The position numbers and the translations under genes are program-made. Below are positions 17,569 to 27,780 of a DNA stretch of 64,000 nt, piece by piece. Origin of the DNA: Panacibacter ginsenosidivorans. GTDB lineage: Bacteria > Bacteroidota > Bacteroidia > Chitinophagales > Chitinophagaceae. The stretch lies in assembly GCF_007971225.1 (NCBI RefSeq), contig NZ_CP042435.1, positions 1,240,001 through 1,304,000 on the forward strand. Reading direction: 5' to 3'. The notes under the pieces were generated by a model. That model searched no databases and was not told the origin of the DNA. It worked only from the letters and a program-made list of their open reading frames with translations. Position 1 is the first letter of the stretch; every line of letters starts with the position of its first letter.

Positions 17569-19173
17569 ATGAAAAAAATAACGACTTGCCTTTTAGCTGT
17601 TTTGTTTATTTGCATTGCCGCAGATGCACAAATACAAACAGGAGAAAATGTTGCCATAACAAATACTGATGCCGGTAAAGTACGCGGCTATATTCATAAC
17701 AGCATTTATACTTATAAGGGCATCCCTTACGCAACAGCAAAACGTTTTGAAGCACCGCAAAAACCTAAACCATGGACAGGCGTACGCAGCTCAATGAGCT
17801 ATGGGCCTGTTGCTCCATTAGAAACACCTACCACATCCGTTCAGGACGAAAGTGAATTTGCATTTCATCACGACTGGGGATATACCAATGAAGATTGCAT
17901 GCGTGTGAATGTCTGGACACCCGGCATCAATGATGGAAAGAAAAGACCTGTTATGTTCTGGATACATGGTGGTGGCTATAGTGCAGGCTCCTCGCAGGAA
18001 TTACCATCTTATGATGGAGAAAATTTATCGAAGACCGGTGATGTTGTGGTAGTTTCTATTAATCATCGTTTGAATATTCTTGGCTTCCTGGATATGTCTG
18101 CTTATGGTGAAAAATATAAGCACTCGGCCAATGTAAGTATCATTGATATTAAAGCAGCACTCGAATGGGTAAAAGCTAATATTGCAAACTTTGGTGGTGA
18201 TCCAAATAATGTTACCATTTTTGGACAGTCAGGTGGTGGTGCAAAAGTAAACACATTGATGGCCATGCCTTCTGCCAAAGGGCTTTTTCAGAAAGCTATT
18301 AATGAGAGCGGCTCTTTCAGAACAACGATGCTTGATAAAGCAACTACACAGGCACTTACAGCAGAAGTATTAAAGGCACTTAACCTGCAACCAAGCCAGG
18401 CAGACAGTTTGCAAACAATTCCTTTTGCACAATTAAGTGATGCGGGAAGAAAAGCGCTGAAGGTGATTGCCGATCAAATGAAAGCACAGGGTAAAACAAT
18501 ACCAGGTTTTGGACTTAGCTGGGGACCAAGTGTTGATGGAGAAGACCTGCCTTACCAGCTTTTTTCAAAAGAAGCATTTGAATTATCAAAAGATGTTCCG
18601 CTGCTGATCGGTACAGTAAAAAATGAATTTATGCCTTCGCTATTTTCGGGTATGAGCAATGCAACACAAGACCAGGTAATGGCATACATAAAAAAGCAGC
18701 GCGGTGATAAAGCTGATGCATATATAGCTGCGGTAAAAAAAGCGTATCCGGATGATACGAAACCAACAGATCTTATGGATGTAGATGCCATGTTTCGCCC
18801 GGGTGCGGTATCGCAGGCTAATGAAAAATCAGCATTAAATGCTGCGCCTGTTTACATGTATCTTTTTACATGGCAATCACCGGTAATGGATGGAAAATAC
18901 AAAGCAGTGCATTGCATGGAACTGGCTTTCGTATTTAATAATATTGCCCGTTGCGAAGAGATGACCGGCGGCAATAAAGATGCATATGCATTAGCAGAGA
19001 AAGTAAGCAAGGCCTGGATAAATTTTGCACGCAGCGGAAATCCAAATCATAAAGGTTTACCAAACTGGCCTGCATACAATACAACCAATACTGCCACTAT
19101 GCATTTTGATAATACATGCGTAGTAAAACCACAAATGGATAAAGAACTTTTTGATCTTGTAAGTGCTCAGTAA
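17569..19173 (+). CDS. Secreted type B carboxylesterase
   Basis: A 534-residue alpha/beta hydrolase of the carboxylesterase/para-nitrobenzyl esterase family. Residues 1-20 form a signal peptide ending ADA. The family markers are NEDCMRVNVWTP, the oxyanion-hole WIHGGGYSAGS near 131-141, the nucleophile elbow FGQSGGG with Ser221, the acid region GTVKNEFMP, and the histidine in AVHCMELAFVFNN near the end. All three catalytic residues thus appear present. It would hydrolyse esters in the periplasm or outside the cell. It stands alone and ends in a perfect long palindrome. The natural ester is unknown. Confidence 0.93.
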   Translation: MKKITTCLLAVLFICIAADAQIQTGENVAITNTDAGKVRGYIHNSIYTYKGIPYATAKRFEAPQKPKPWTGVRSSMSYGPVAPLETPTTSVQDESEFAFHHDWGYTNEDCMRVNVWTPGINDGKKRPVMFWIHGGGYSAGSSQELPSYDGENLSKTGDVVVVSINHRLNILGFLDMSAYGEKYKHSANVSIIDIKAALEWVKANIANFGGDPNNVTIFGQSGGGAKVNTLMAMPSAKGLFQKAINESGSFRTTMLDKATTQALTAEVLKALNLQPSQADSLQTIPFAQLSDAGRKALKVIADQMKAQGKTIPGFGLSWGPSVDGEDLPYQLFSKEAFELSKDVPLLIGTVKNEFMPSLFSGMSNATQDQVMAYIKKQRGDKADAYIAAVKKAYPDDTKPTDLMDVDAMFRPGAVSQANEKSALNAAPVYMYLFTWQSPVMDGKYKAVHCMELAFVFNNIARCEEMTGGNKDAYALAEKVSKAWINFARSGNPNHKGLPNWPAYNTTNTATMHFDNTCVVKPQMDKELFDLVSAQ

Positions 19174-19208
19174 ATATTATTACTCAATTTATATTTCCGT
19201 AATGTAAA

Positions 19209-19250
19209 TAAGCAAAAGAACGATAATAGTTATTATCGTTCTTTTGCTTA
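19209..19250. terminator. Perfect 20-bp-arm palindrome after the carboxylesterase gene
   Basis: The two 20-base arms, 19209-19228 and 19231-19250, are perfectly complementary with a two-base centre; the inner part reads ACGATAATAGTTATTATCGT. It lies 36 bases after the stop. There is no T-run after it, so it may act as an RNA end-stabiliser or two-way hairpin instead of a classical terminator. Confidence 0.6.
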
Positions 19251-19329
19251 TAACCGTTTAATTATTACGATATAAGTACTGTGGGATTTTTATGTGTGTA
19301 CTAAACTACATTGCTGCTATTAAGCTTTC

Positions 19330-19484
19330 GTTGCGTCGCACTCTTGTACTGTAGAATATGTTTCTCCAGTTTACAAGTTCATACGTCTGCGGGTTCTTTG
19401 CAACTAAACAATGTAAATCTTTGAGAATAGTGAACTCGTAAACTTGTTGCGCTGTGTTCCGAACGTAAAAGTGAGTGACACAAC
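19330..19484. repeat. Dispersed intergenic repeat, inverted pair
   Basis: Left copy at 19330-19349 is the perfect core. Right copy at 19465-19484 is subtype B (GTAAAAGTGAGTGACACAAC), with tail AGCGATGCC running to about 19515 and ending in AGCCTGCCAAC. Confidence 0.87.
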
Positions 19485-19536
19485 AAGCGATGCCATGAAT
19501 ATCTTAAGCCTGCCAACAAAAATAATATACAATAAA

Positions 19537-19569
19537 AAAACCCGTCTATGCAGAAGCATAACGGGTTTT
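19537..19569 (-). terminator. Terminator for the leftward T9SS protein gene
   Basis: AAAACCCGT and ACGGGTTTT pair, with TATGC/GCATA extending the stem inwards around AGAA. On the minus strand it precedes a T-run. It lies 21 bases after the stop at 19590. Confidence 0.8.
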
Positions 19570-19589
19570 ACATAGTGCTTAACATCCGG

Positions 19590-22500
19590 TTATCCTTTGA
19601 CCAGTTTCGTTGTTATTTTTTCATTAGTATCATTATTTATAACTGCTATACTATAGAGCCCATCTTTTAAAGATGCAACAGATACCAAAACGCTGTTGCT
19701 TCCTTGCTTAGCTATACCTGATTTACGAACTACCACTTTACCAGTCATGTCATAAATTACAATACTGTAACGGTATTCAACATCTGCATTGAAAGAAAGC
19801 GTAGTTATGCTTCTTGCAGGGTTTGGCGATGCCGTAAGATCGTAAGTTGTAGGTGTAGATTTAGCAGTACTAAGATTTGTTAATGAACTTGAAACCGTTA
19901 CATCAATTACAGTATTGTAAGATGTAGCGCAATCATTTTTCGCTGCTACTTTTACCTTTCCACTTGATGAGCCCCAGTTAACAGTGATCTTAGGTGTGTT
20001 CTGTCCAGATACAATCTTTGCGCTTGCAGGCACTGACCATGTATAAGTTAAGCCTGAGGTGGCTGCTGTACTATACACCAGGCTTTTTTGGTTTGGAGTT
20101 ACAGTTTGTGGTCCAACTATACCACCTGGTTTTGCGGGTCTTGTCTTTAATGTTTTGGATTGCGCATTGCTTGTTCCACAAGCATTAACAGCCGCAACAG
20201 TAAGCGCGCCGCCATTGAAACCATTAACAGTGTTCAATACAATTTTTGTACCTCCGTTAGTGGCTATACTGCTTTTGGAAGGAGCAGTCCATAAGTAAGA
20301 AGTAGCGTTACTAACTGAACTAATGGAGAATGAATATGAACCAACGCAAACACCCGTAAGATCAGCAGTAGCACCTTGTATTGTTCCTGGTTTTGCCGGT
20401 GCTGTTAAAGTACCGTTAGGTGCACTGAAGCCCTGGTTATCGCTACAACCGTTTTTATCTTTCACTGTATATGTATAGAAGCCAGAACTTTTCACAAAAG
20501 TACCAGTGCCTGTATAAGGCATTGTGCCTCCTGTTGCTGTTACATAAACGTTGGTAGTACTACCTTTACATAGCATTGGATCTGCAGATACATGCGTCAC
20601 AAGTACATCAGGCTGTGTAATTATAAAACTCTGACTTAGCTTACAGTTATACGCTGCACTAATAGTAACCGTGTAAGTTGACGGGATCAATGCACTAATA
20701 TCTTCGTTTGCAGATTTGAAATTATTTGTATTATTTACCCAGCTGTACGTGAACGGCCCCTGACCACCTAACGGTTTCAAATCTATGGATCCGTCTTTTT
20801 GATTATAACAGCTAACAGTATTTATAACAGAAGAAGAAATATCAGGCGAGCTGTTTATAGCTGTTGCTGAAATATTGATATTGATCTTTGAAGCACCTCC
20901 GCCTGATACAGGCAAAGCACCTGTATATGAACGCGCCTCAGTGGGGTTAAATTTAACATAAACAGACTGTGAGAAACCAGCTCCGTAACCGCTTATGATC
21001 AGCGAGTCGCTGTAAGTACCATCTTTAGTTGTTGCAAAACTGAAACCTTGTAACGGCCCAATGGTAACAGCAGTACTGTTTAAGAGCTGTCCACTTATGC
21101 TAAGCTGTTGTGCTGCAGGTGTGCTGTTTACGCAAACGGTATCAAATGTAAGAGGACCGGAATAAAAAAGGTTACTACCAGTAACACCATTGCTGGAGCG
21201 CGACAATTCCACAAGTGTAAAAATAACATTCTCTGATCCCATATTTTTGATATAAAGATCAGCTCCATTTGCTCCCATGTTACCAAAGTAAGCATCGCTT
21301 AAAGTAACAGATACTTTTTTCCATTTATTGGTATTGGTACAAGTAACATCAATAGATCCTTTAGCAGGATTTCCTTTAGCATCATAAAATAATTGCCATT
21401 TTCCGGTACCTCTGTCTAAATAAGTTATTTCAACAGCTACAGGGTATGCAGCATCAAGTGGTGCATTATGTAGAAACGCGTCTTCCACATCAAAGTACAA
21501 AGCATCTTTTCCTTTCGCAAGATCAAACCCTCTTGCAAATCTTCCATAAACAGTATTAGGTTCTGCAGATGTTACATTCCAGTAACCAACGCTGGTTTCG
21601 TTAGGATTGATCTGGTGAAGAAATCTTTCATAATTACCAGGGAAAATTTTCCAGCCAACATCATTAGTTCCTTTTGCGGCAATGTTATCCATTTCACCAC
21701 CCATAGCGGAATTCAAATCTTCCAGTTTAGCACCATAAGAAATATAAGGCGCTAATACATTATTATAACGTGTAGCAGTCATTGCTACGGTACCATATTG
21801 TGATGCAGGAAATCTTACCCCATCGGCCGCATCAAGTGCATCTTTCAACATACACATAGCATTATTGCTTGTTGCAGGGTCTTTATAACCCGCATACTTA
21901 TTGTACAGTGTAAACGCATCATCATAATTGTGATCATCTATATGTTCAAAAGCCTGGTTGCTCCAGTCAAGCCCCCAATGAATTGCATACCCCATTACAG
22001 TAAACATATTCTTGTATGGAGCCACATTCCACCAGGGAGCATTAGTAGCTCCGCCGATCAGTTCAGATCTTGCACGCATAAAAGTACCACCTGATACAGG
22101 CTTGTTCAGGATATCATATAACCAAGCAGCTTTATCCGTTTCATTATTTAATTGATACCCTTTACCAAGAGTTCCTGTTTTGATCCAGCTTCCAGGGCAG
22201 TTCGCCATAAGCCAGTATGTTTGCTGATCACCACTGTTATTAGGATTACTAAGAATATAAATTTTGGGATCAGTATTTCTGTATTCATCATAATAATACA
22301 TGGTAAACTCCTGGAACAATGCATAAAAATCAGCATCAGAAAGTGCATACTGCGAAGAAACGTTTCCTTTATAACTGATGTAATCACCTGTACTGCCAAA
22401 ACATGGCTGTACACCGATGATTGACTTACGCACATAATCAGGTAATGTTTCCAGATGCTGATGGACTCTTAAGATCATTCTTTTGAAATAAGTTTTGTAT

Positions 22501-22886
22501 TCAGGATCTTCATAATAAGGAGAGTAGCCGGTAACATTACCAAGGTCATCTTTCTCTGTTACCTTAGGCACACCGTTACTGTATAACCAATCCGGTGCAT
22601 CTTCTTTTGTATAAACAAGAAAAATGATAGGCAGGCCATCTTTTGCTTTACTCGTCATCTCACTGTCAAACTCTGTCCAATTCCATTGATCAGGGTTTGG
22701 TTCCATATCTGCCCAACGAAAATTTGCTAATCTTCCCTGTACTTCGGGATATTGAGTTGCAGATACGGCGTCTCCGAAACTTTGCCAAACACCATATTTA
22801 TAGTGTGTGGTGTCTGTTTGTGCACCAGCGCTAAGCCAGCACAGGCTGCATAAAGCTATAAGAGCTTTCATGTAGAGGTTTTTCAT
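19590..22886 (-). CDS. Large T9SS-secreted glycosidase-like protein with SprB and sorting domains
   Basis: A 1098-residue secreted protein. Residues 1-22 are a signal peptide. Residues 25-500 form a domain that resembles a TIM-barrel glycosidase (GVWQSFGD, NFRWADMEPNPDQWNW, DAPDWLYSNGVP, GVQPCFGSTGDYISYKG, HWGLDWSN). A beta-rich module follows, then a SprB-like repeat near 685-760 (NQKDGSIDLKP, GPFTYSWVNN), PKD/Ig-like modules to about 1005, and a type IX sorting domain at the end (SPNPARSITTLSF, IVIYDMTGKVV, LKDGLYSIAV). It should cross the outer membrane by T9SS. A shorter paralogue is encoded at 34530-36884. I do not recognise an established hydrolase family, so the enzyme role is inferred from the fold-like features only. 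Confidence 0.75.
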   Translation of the reverse strand: MKNLYMKALIALCSLCWLSAGAQTDTTHYKYGVWQSFGDAVSATQYPEVQGRLANFRWADMEPNPDQWNWTEFDSEMTSKAKDGLPIIFLVYTKEDAPDWLYSNGVPKVTEKDDLGNVTGYSPYYEDPEYKTYFKRMILRVHQHLETLPDYVRKSIIGVQPCFGSTGDYISYKGNVSSQYALSDADFYALFQEFTMYYYDEYRNTDPKIYILSNPNNSGDQQTYWLMANCPGSWIKTGTLGKGYQLNNETDKAAWLYDILNKPVSGGTFMRARSELIGGATNAPWWNVAPYKNMFTVMGYAIHWGLDWSNQAFEHIDDHNYDDAFTLYNKYAGYKDPATSNNAMCMLKDALDAADGVRFPASQYGTVAMTATRYNNVLAPYISYGAKLEDLNSAMGGEMDNIAAKGTNDVGWKIFPGNYERFLHQINPNETSVGYWNVTSAEPNTVYGRFARGFDLAKGKDALYFDVEDAFLHNAPLDAAYPVAVEITYLDRGTGKWQLFYDAKGNPAKGSIDVTCTNTNKWKKVSVTLSDAYFGNMGANGADLYIKNMGSENVIFTLVELSRSSNGVTGSNLFYSGPLTFDTVCVNSTPAAQQLSISGQLLNSTAVTIGPLQGFSFATTKDGTYSDSLIISGYGAGFSQSVYVKFNPTEARSYTGALPVSGGGASKININISATAINSSPDISSSVINTVSCYNQKDGSIDLKPLGGQGPFTYSWVNNTNNFKSANEDISALIPSTYTVTISAAYNCKLSQSFIITQPDVLVTHVSADPMLCKGSTTNVYVTATGGTMPYTGTGTFVKSSGFYTYTVKDKNGCSDNQGFSAPNGTLTAPAKPGTIQGATADLTGVCVGSYSFSISSVSNATSYLWTAPSKSSIATNGGTKIVLNTVNGFNGGALTVAAVNACGTSNAQSKTLKTRPAKPGGIVGPQTVTPNQKSLVYSTAATSGLTYTWSVPASAKIVSGQNTPKITVNWGSSSGKVKVAAKNDCATSYNTVIDVTVSSSLTNLSTAKSTPTTYDLTASPNPARSITTLSFNADVEYRYSIVIYDMTGKVVVRKSGIAKQGSNSVLVSVASLKDGLYSIAVINNDTNEKITTKLVKG

Positions 22887-23461
22887 TCTTTTGGATTTTT
22901 ATTGGATTTTTAGATTGGATTTTATCATCATAAAACGTGGAATAGATATTCTACGAATATTCCGGTTTTTACTTTTTTAAGACTTCTTTTGATAGTGAAA
23001 AAAATATGTTTAATAATGTTTGAGTCTCTTTCAGGCTACATGAGTATATTGCCTTGAATAATTCTGCGAAGAAATTATCACTTGCATTATTTATAAAAAA
23101 AATATGATTTAGAAAATCTAAATGAGCATTCGGTTTTGGTTGTAAGCCAATGTATGAATATAAATACCTGGTCATACGTATTGGGGGTTTGATGATATTG
23201 GATGGGTGCAAATTACTCAGTACTATTTTGCTCAACAAATTTATTCACTTAAAAAATGTCCTTTTTGTAATTAAAAAAATTTAATGACAGCAAGCACAAT
23301 ACGCCTTTAAAAATCAATACTGGTATATATTTCAGCTATTTTATTTATGCTTTTATACTTCAATTACAAATACCGAATAAGATATAATTATATTTATAAA
23401 TGTCTTTTTTGGACATTATATCAACGTCGTATTCTGTAAGTAAAAAACTTAATTTTTAGTT

Positions 23462-23478
23462 GAAGTGTGCGACGCAAC
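23462..23478 (-). repeat. Dispersed intergenic repeat, reverse copy
   Basis: GAAGTGTGCGACGCAAC, the inner 17 bases of the core, with the tail to about 23510 ending GCCGGGCCAC. Confidence 0.82.
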
Positions 23479-23512
23479 AACTGCTGAGAAAAGTTCAAAT
23501 GCCGGGCCACAA

Positions 23513-23541
23513 ATAAAAAAGCCGTAGAAACTCTACGGCAT
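23513..23541 (-). terminator. Terminator of glnS
   Basis: GCCGTAG and CTACGGC form a stem around AAACT; on the minus strand the hairpin is followed by a T-run. It lies just after the glnS stop. Confidence 0.85.
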
Positions 23542-23563
23542 CTTAATAGACTTTTATTAGCTT

Positions 23564-25228
23564 TTAATCTTTTTTGCTTTCTTTAGCCCAGGTATCTTTC
23601 AATGTAACAGTTCTATTAAAGATCAAGCCTTCTTCACTGGTATCTTTATCAAGCATAAAATATCCCTTACGAAGAAATTGGTAACGGTCATTGAATTTAG
23701 ATGTTTTCAAAGCAGGTTCTGCGTAAGCTGTTTTGATAATCTGCAAAGAATCCGGATTTATGTATTCTTTAAAATCACCTTCTTCAGAAGACGGATCTTC
23801 CACTTTAAACAACCTGTCATAAAGCCTTATTTCGACAGGTACAGCATGTAATATACTTACCCAATGTAGTGTCCCTTTCACTTTAATATTTGCATTAGCT
23901 TCGCCTGTTTTGCTATTAGGTATGTGCGTACAATGCAATGCAATGATATTCCCTAAATCGTCTTTTATTACTTCATCACATTTTATAACATAGGCGCTTT
24001 TTAAACGAACCATTTGGCCCGGAGCGAGGCGAAAAAATTTCTTTGGCGGGTCTTCCATAAAATCTTCTCTTTCTATATATATCTCACGACTAAAGGGTAT
24101 GTCGCGGTAAGTTTTATTTTCGTCTTCAGGGTTGTCTTCGCTTGGTACCATTTCCAACTGTCCTTCGGGATAATCTGTAATAATTATTTTAACAGGATCA
24201 AATACTACCATTCGGCGTAACGCAATCTTATTTAAATGTTCCCGTACACAAAATTCAAGGAGGCCTACGTCTACCATATTCTCACGCTTTGCTACACCGA
24301 TCCTGTCACAAAAATCTCTTATACTTTCTGGCGTATAACCTCTTCTTCTAAGCCCACTAATTGTCGGCATACGTGGGTCATCCCATGAAGTTACATATCG
24401 CTCATTTACAAGTTGCAGTAATTTTCTCTTACTGGTAACTGTATAATTAATATTGCGGCGTGCAAATTCATATTGATGTGAGGGATAAATCTCGAGTTTT
24501 TCAATCAGCCAATCATATAACTCTCTATGGGGAACAAATTCAAGTGTACATATGGAATGTGTAACTTGCTCAATCGAATCACTCTGACCATGCGCCATAT
24601 CATACATGGGGTAAATACACCATTTATCTCCTGTACGGTGATGATGAGCATGTTTGATACGATACAAAACAGGGTCCCTCATCAGCATGTTCACATGAGC
24701 CATATCGATCTTTGCGCGTAATGTGCGGCTACCATCAGGAAACGCGCCTTGCTTCATTTGGTCAAAGAGGTCCAGGTTTTCTTCTATGCTGCGGTTGCGG
24801 TATGAACTTTCTTTACCATGCTCTGTAGGTGTGCCTTTCATGGCAGCTATTTCTTCCGATGTAGAATCGTCTACATAGGCAAGTCCCTTTTTTATTAGAC
24901 TCACTGCATAATCATACATCGTATCAAAATAGTCGGAAGCATAGCGTTCATTCTTCCATTCAAAACCAAGCCATTTTACGTCTTCTTTAATGCTATCTAC
25001 ATATTCCGTTTCTTCAGTAGTTGGATTGGTATCATCAAAACGAAGGTTTGTATACCCGGGATATTTTTTTGTAAGTCCAAAGTTTAAACAAATACTGGAA
25101 GCATGACCCAAATGCAGGTAGCCATTTGGTTCAGGAGGAAAGCGTGTTACGATCTCCTTGTAATTCCCTTTCCTAAGATCTTCTTCTATGATCTCTTCTA
25201 TAAAATTTAGTGATTTCTCTTCGCTCAT
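23564..25228 (-). CDS. glnS: Glutaminyl-tRNA synthetase
   Basis: A 554-residue class I aminoacyl-tRNA synthetase that charges tRNA-Gln. The HIGH motif is in PPEPNGYLHLGHASS (HLGH at 39-42) and the KMSKS equivalent is VTSKR at 264-268. The catalytic part has NLRFDDTNPTTEETEYVDSI and YPMYDMAHGQSDSIE, which mark GlnRS as against GluRS, and the C-terminal beta-barrel anticodon-binding domains follow. Length equals that of bacterial GlnRS. It is alone, with a TAnnTTTG-like element just upstream and its own terminator. Presence of GlnRS means the organism need not rely only on the GatCAB route. Confidence 0.97.
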   Translation of the reverse strand: MSEEKSLNFIEEIIEEDLRKGNYKEIVTRFPPEPNGYLHLGHASSICLNFGLTKKYPGYTNLRFDDTNPTTEETEYVDSIKEDVKWLGFEWKNERYASDYFDTMYDYAVSLIKKGLAYVDDSTSEEIAAMKGTPTEHGKESSYRNRSIEENLDLFDQMKQGAFPDGSRTLRAKIDMAHVNMLMRDPVLYRIKHAHHHRTGDKWCIYPMYDMAHGQSDSIEQVTHSICTLEFVPHRELYDWLIEKLEIYPSHQYEFARRNINYTVTSKRKLLQLVNERYVTSWDDPRMPTISGLRRRGYTPESIRDFCDRIGVAKRENMVDVGLLEFCVREHLNKIALRRMVVFDPVKIIITDYPEGQLEMVPSEDNPEDENKTYRDIPFSREIYIEREDFMEDPPKKFFRLAPGQMVRLKSAYVIKCDEVIKDDLGNIIALHCTHIPNSKTGEANANIKVKGTLHWVSILHAVPVEIRLYDRLFKVEDPSSEEGDFKEYINPDSLQIIKTAYAEPALKTSKFNDRYQFLRKGYFMLDKDTSEEGLIFNRTVTLKDTWAKESKKD

Positions 25229-25250
25229 GCTATTTTAAATTCAGGGACGA

Positions 25251-25258
25251 CAAAAGTA
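25251..25258 (-). promoter_or_regulatory. Possible -7 promoter element of glnS
   Basis: On the minus strand TACTTTTG fits TAnnTTTG and lies 23 bases before the glnS ATG. No well-spaced TTG -33 element is clear. Confidence 0.35.
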
Positions 25259-26483
25259 AGGAATCGAAGTCAAGTCTGTTGGCATAGCTGAAAGGTTAAC
25301 AAAAATGGTTATTTCATTTGGAAATGGCTAAATATTTTATTATCATTTTACTATTTTCAAAAAGGCATGCTATTGGCAAAGTAGCGTTTTCCTGATCCCG
25401 GCGTTCAGTAAAAAGTGCAGCGCCTGTTGCGTCGCACTCTTGTACTGTATATTGTTTTTGCCACTCTATTCAAATAGACTTTTGCTTTTCATTCAGCTAT
25501 AAAAATTTCCATTTCGGCAGTAAAGTATCCTTGCCTGGTTTTTACCTTTTCACTATTTAATAGTATGTAATTATTTTACAGCAGATATAATTCAATACAC
25601 ATGAAGAAGAATAAAACAATGCAATGATCATAAGGCTATGTTTTTAGAACACACCTATACTGGCCCGTTTTTTGTTAACAATTTATTATAGATTTATTTA
25701 AAGATCACAATAACACGATTGCTCTTTTAAAAGAATAGTTTCATGTGTATTGACGTGCAATATTTGCACACAGATAAGTACCATGTGAGTTAATAAAAAG
25801 ACTTATCTATTCGAGTGAGAAGAAAGATTATGAAGTAACATCCCTTCCAGAAACTTACCAATTGCAGCAATCTCAATGATTGCTCCCACCCCTGTAATTG
25901 CATCATAAATACATGTTGATGTAATTAAAAAACTTACCAGACTGTTGTGTTTTAAAGGCTATTAAATGGCAGGACTGCTTGTGTAATATCCACAGATAGC
26001 TTGTCTGAAATGCATGCTGCATAAGCATTTGACAATGTATTGCTATATATTGATCATACTATGTAGTGATAGCAAAATAACTTAACTACTATGTGTCATT
26101 TCTTTGAAGCATATAGGAATATATTCAGGTGGTTATCAAAAAAAATAATCATTTAAAACCAAAATCTATACTAAAATAATTAAACAAAATTTTTCTCTTC
26201 ATAAGCAGGTAAAGCAAAGTATTTTTTTATAACACCTGTTTTCCTGCACAGCATGAAGAATATTATTATCGGTTCATTCATTACATACTTCAAACAGTTA
26301 GAAAAAATTTTGAAAAGAAAAAATCAGCAAAATTTTTTGTAACAATGTAGGAGTTGTTATAAAAACATGACCCGGCTGCAAAATGCATGTGGTCATGTTT
26401 TAAAAAATATAATCCAATTATCAATACACTTTAAAATCTATTTGAAACGCTTGCAGATTTTTTCACCAATAAAATACAACTAT
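25259..26483. other. 1.2-kb intergenic region without a convincing gene
   Basis: Divergent gap between glnS and a CxxCH surface protein. Both strands are broken by frequent stops, the DNA is A+T-rich, and only the repeat copy at 25426-25445 stands out. It is by far the longest gap that is not explained by repeats. Confidence 0.5.
25426..25445 (+). repeat. Dispersed intergenic repeat, perfect forward copy
   Basis: Exact GTTGCGTCGCACTCTTGTAC. With the reverse copy at 23462 it flanks glnS. Confidence 0.88.
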
Positions 26484-27623
26484 ATGCTTAAGTTTTCACG
26501 CACTCACTTTGCTGCATTGTACAGACAAAAAAAATTTATAATTGTTGTATGCAGCCTCTGTGTAGTTGCTTTGCTAATACTGCAAAGCTATAAGAGTGGT
26601 CCTGCTAAAAATGGACAGGCGGTAACAGGCGCTCCATTTAATAGCAGCCTTACCTGTTCCAAATGCCATGGCGGAGGCAGCTACGGCGGCAGTATTAAAA
26701 CTCAATTACTTGATTCAACAAATAAAGCAGTTGGCAAGTATATGCCTGGTAAAAAATATACATTCAGAATAATGTTTAGTAAAACTTCTACAACCACTAC
26801 GCTGTATGGTTTTCAAACAACAGCCGCTACTTTAACTAATGTAAACATTAACAAATGGAACACCTTGCCTGCAAACACACATAATACATTACTCTCCTCA
26901 CATAACTATATAGAGCAATCCACAGCACTAACTACATCAATTATAAGAATACCATGGACAGGGCCTAAAAAAGGCACTGGCTCAATAAAATTTTATACAG
27001 CAGGTAATCTTGTAAATAATAACGGGGGTACTACTGGCGACCAACCAGTAAGTGCAATATTAACAGTAACAGAATCTGCTCCTGTTGCTGCTATTACTTT
27101 AAATAATCTAAATGGAAACATACAAAATAATATTGCAAATATTACCTGGTCAACTCCCAATGAAAATGAAGTGCATAGTTATATAATTGAGAAGAGCACT
27201 AATAACACCAACTTTCAAGAAATCGGAACCGTAATGTCAAAAGGTGGTGGCGATTATAAGTTTACTGATCCGGCTTTCAACAGCAAAGCTTATTACAGAG
27301 TCAGAATTACAGATGTAAATGGCAACACATCTTTCAGCGATGCAGTTACACTTGCGTCGCCGGATAAAAATAATTATAAACTTGGTTTATACAATCATGC
27401 AGGTTATTCATACATACTGTTTTCAAATGGAGGCAGAGCACAAAAAGTGCAGGTTGTATACACAGATATACAAGGCAGGCCTTTGAGCAGCGGTATTACA
27501 TTTGCTAACGAAGGGGATAACACGTGGGATATTCCCCGTACCAAAATAAAAGGTATTGTTATCGTAAATGTTATTACAGAAGATGGTATCAGAACTTCGT
27601 TGAAGTTTGCTACCACTCCTTAA
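26484..27623 (+). CDS. Surface protein with CxxCH motif (choice-of-anchor V type)
   Basis: 379 residues. An N-terminal membrane segment (KKFIIVVCSLCVVALLILQ, about 15-33) may be a signal anchor. Then comes GAPFNSSLTCSKCHGGGSYGG, with CSKCH at 58-62, the hallmark of Bacteroidota proteins called choice-of-anchor V domain proteins; a beta-sandwich follows (YTFRIMFSKTSTTTTLYGFQ). Residues 215-305 look like a fibronectin type III module (ITWSTPNENEVHSYIIEKS, YYRVRITDVNGN). An upstream in-frame start at 26367 would put 39 odd residues before the membrane segment, so ATG 26484 is used. Whether the CxxCH binds heme is unknown. Confidence 0.72.
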   Translation: MLKFSRTHFAALYRQKKFIIVVCSLCVVALLILQSYKSGPAKNGQAVTGAPFNSSLTCSKCHGGGSYGGSIKTQLLDSTNKAVGKYMPGKKYTFRIMFSKTSTTTTLYGFQTTAATLTNVNINKWNTLPANTHNTLLSSHNYIEQSTALTTSIIRIPWTGPKKGTGSIKFYTAGNLVNNNGGTTGDQPVSAILTVTESAPVAAITLNNLNGNIQNNIANITWSTPNENEVHSYIIEKSTNNTNFQEIGTVMSKGGGDYKFTDPAFNSKAYYRVRITDVNGNTSFSDAVTLASPDKNNYKLGLYNHAGYSYILFSNGGRAQKVQVVYTDIQGRPLSSGITFANEGDNTWDIPRTKIKGIVIVNVITEDGIRTSLKFATTP

Positions 27624-27658
27624 AACAAGTATACTTTTGGTTTTCACGCTTACAATGG

Positions 27659-27686
27659 AAGAGGCTGCGTTTGGGCGGCCTCTTTT
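27659..27686 (+). terminator. Rho-independent terminator
   Basis: AAGAGGC pairs with GCCTCTT around an 11-base loop, followed by TTTG, 36 bases after the preceding stop. Confidence 0.65.
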
Positions 27687-27780
27687 TGTTTCACTAATTT
27701 TTGTTACTGTTTTTCATCTATCGTTTATAAATGGTAAAATAATATTTATGTACCGGGCTGCAATACTGCTATCATCACCT

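Larger units (their letters stand above)
19174..19589. other. Convergent intergenic region
   Basis: No gene is seen. Contains the long palindrome at 19209-19250, the repeat pair at 19330-19484 and the terminator of the next gene at 19537-19569. Confidence 0.6.
22887..23563. other. A+T-rich intergenic region
   Basis: A very A+T-rich 677-bp gap that must hold the promoter of the leftward T9SS protein gene. A leftward frame of 89 codons at 22969-23238 has no recognisable features and is not called. The right end holds one repeat copy and the GlnRS terminator. Confidence 0.5.

Noticed and set aside
22969-23238. Leftward frame of 89 codons between two genes
   Set aside because: A+T-rich composition, no signal, motif or family likeness, and it lies where the neighbour's promoter should be.
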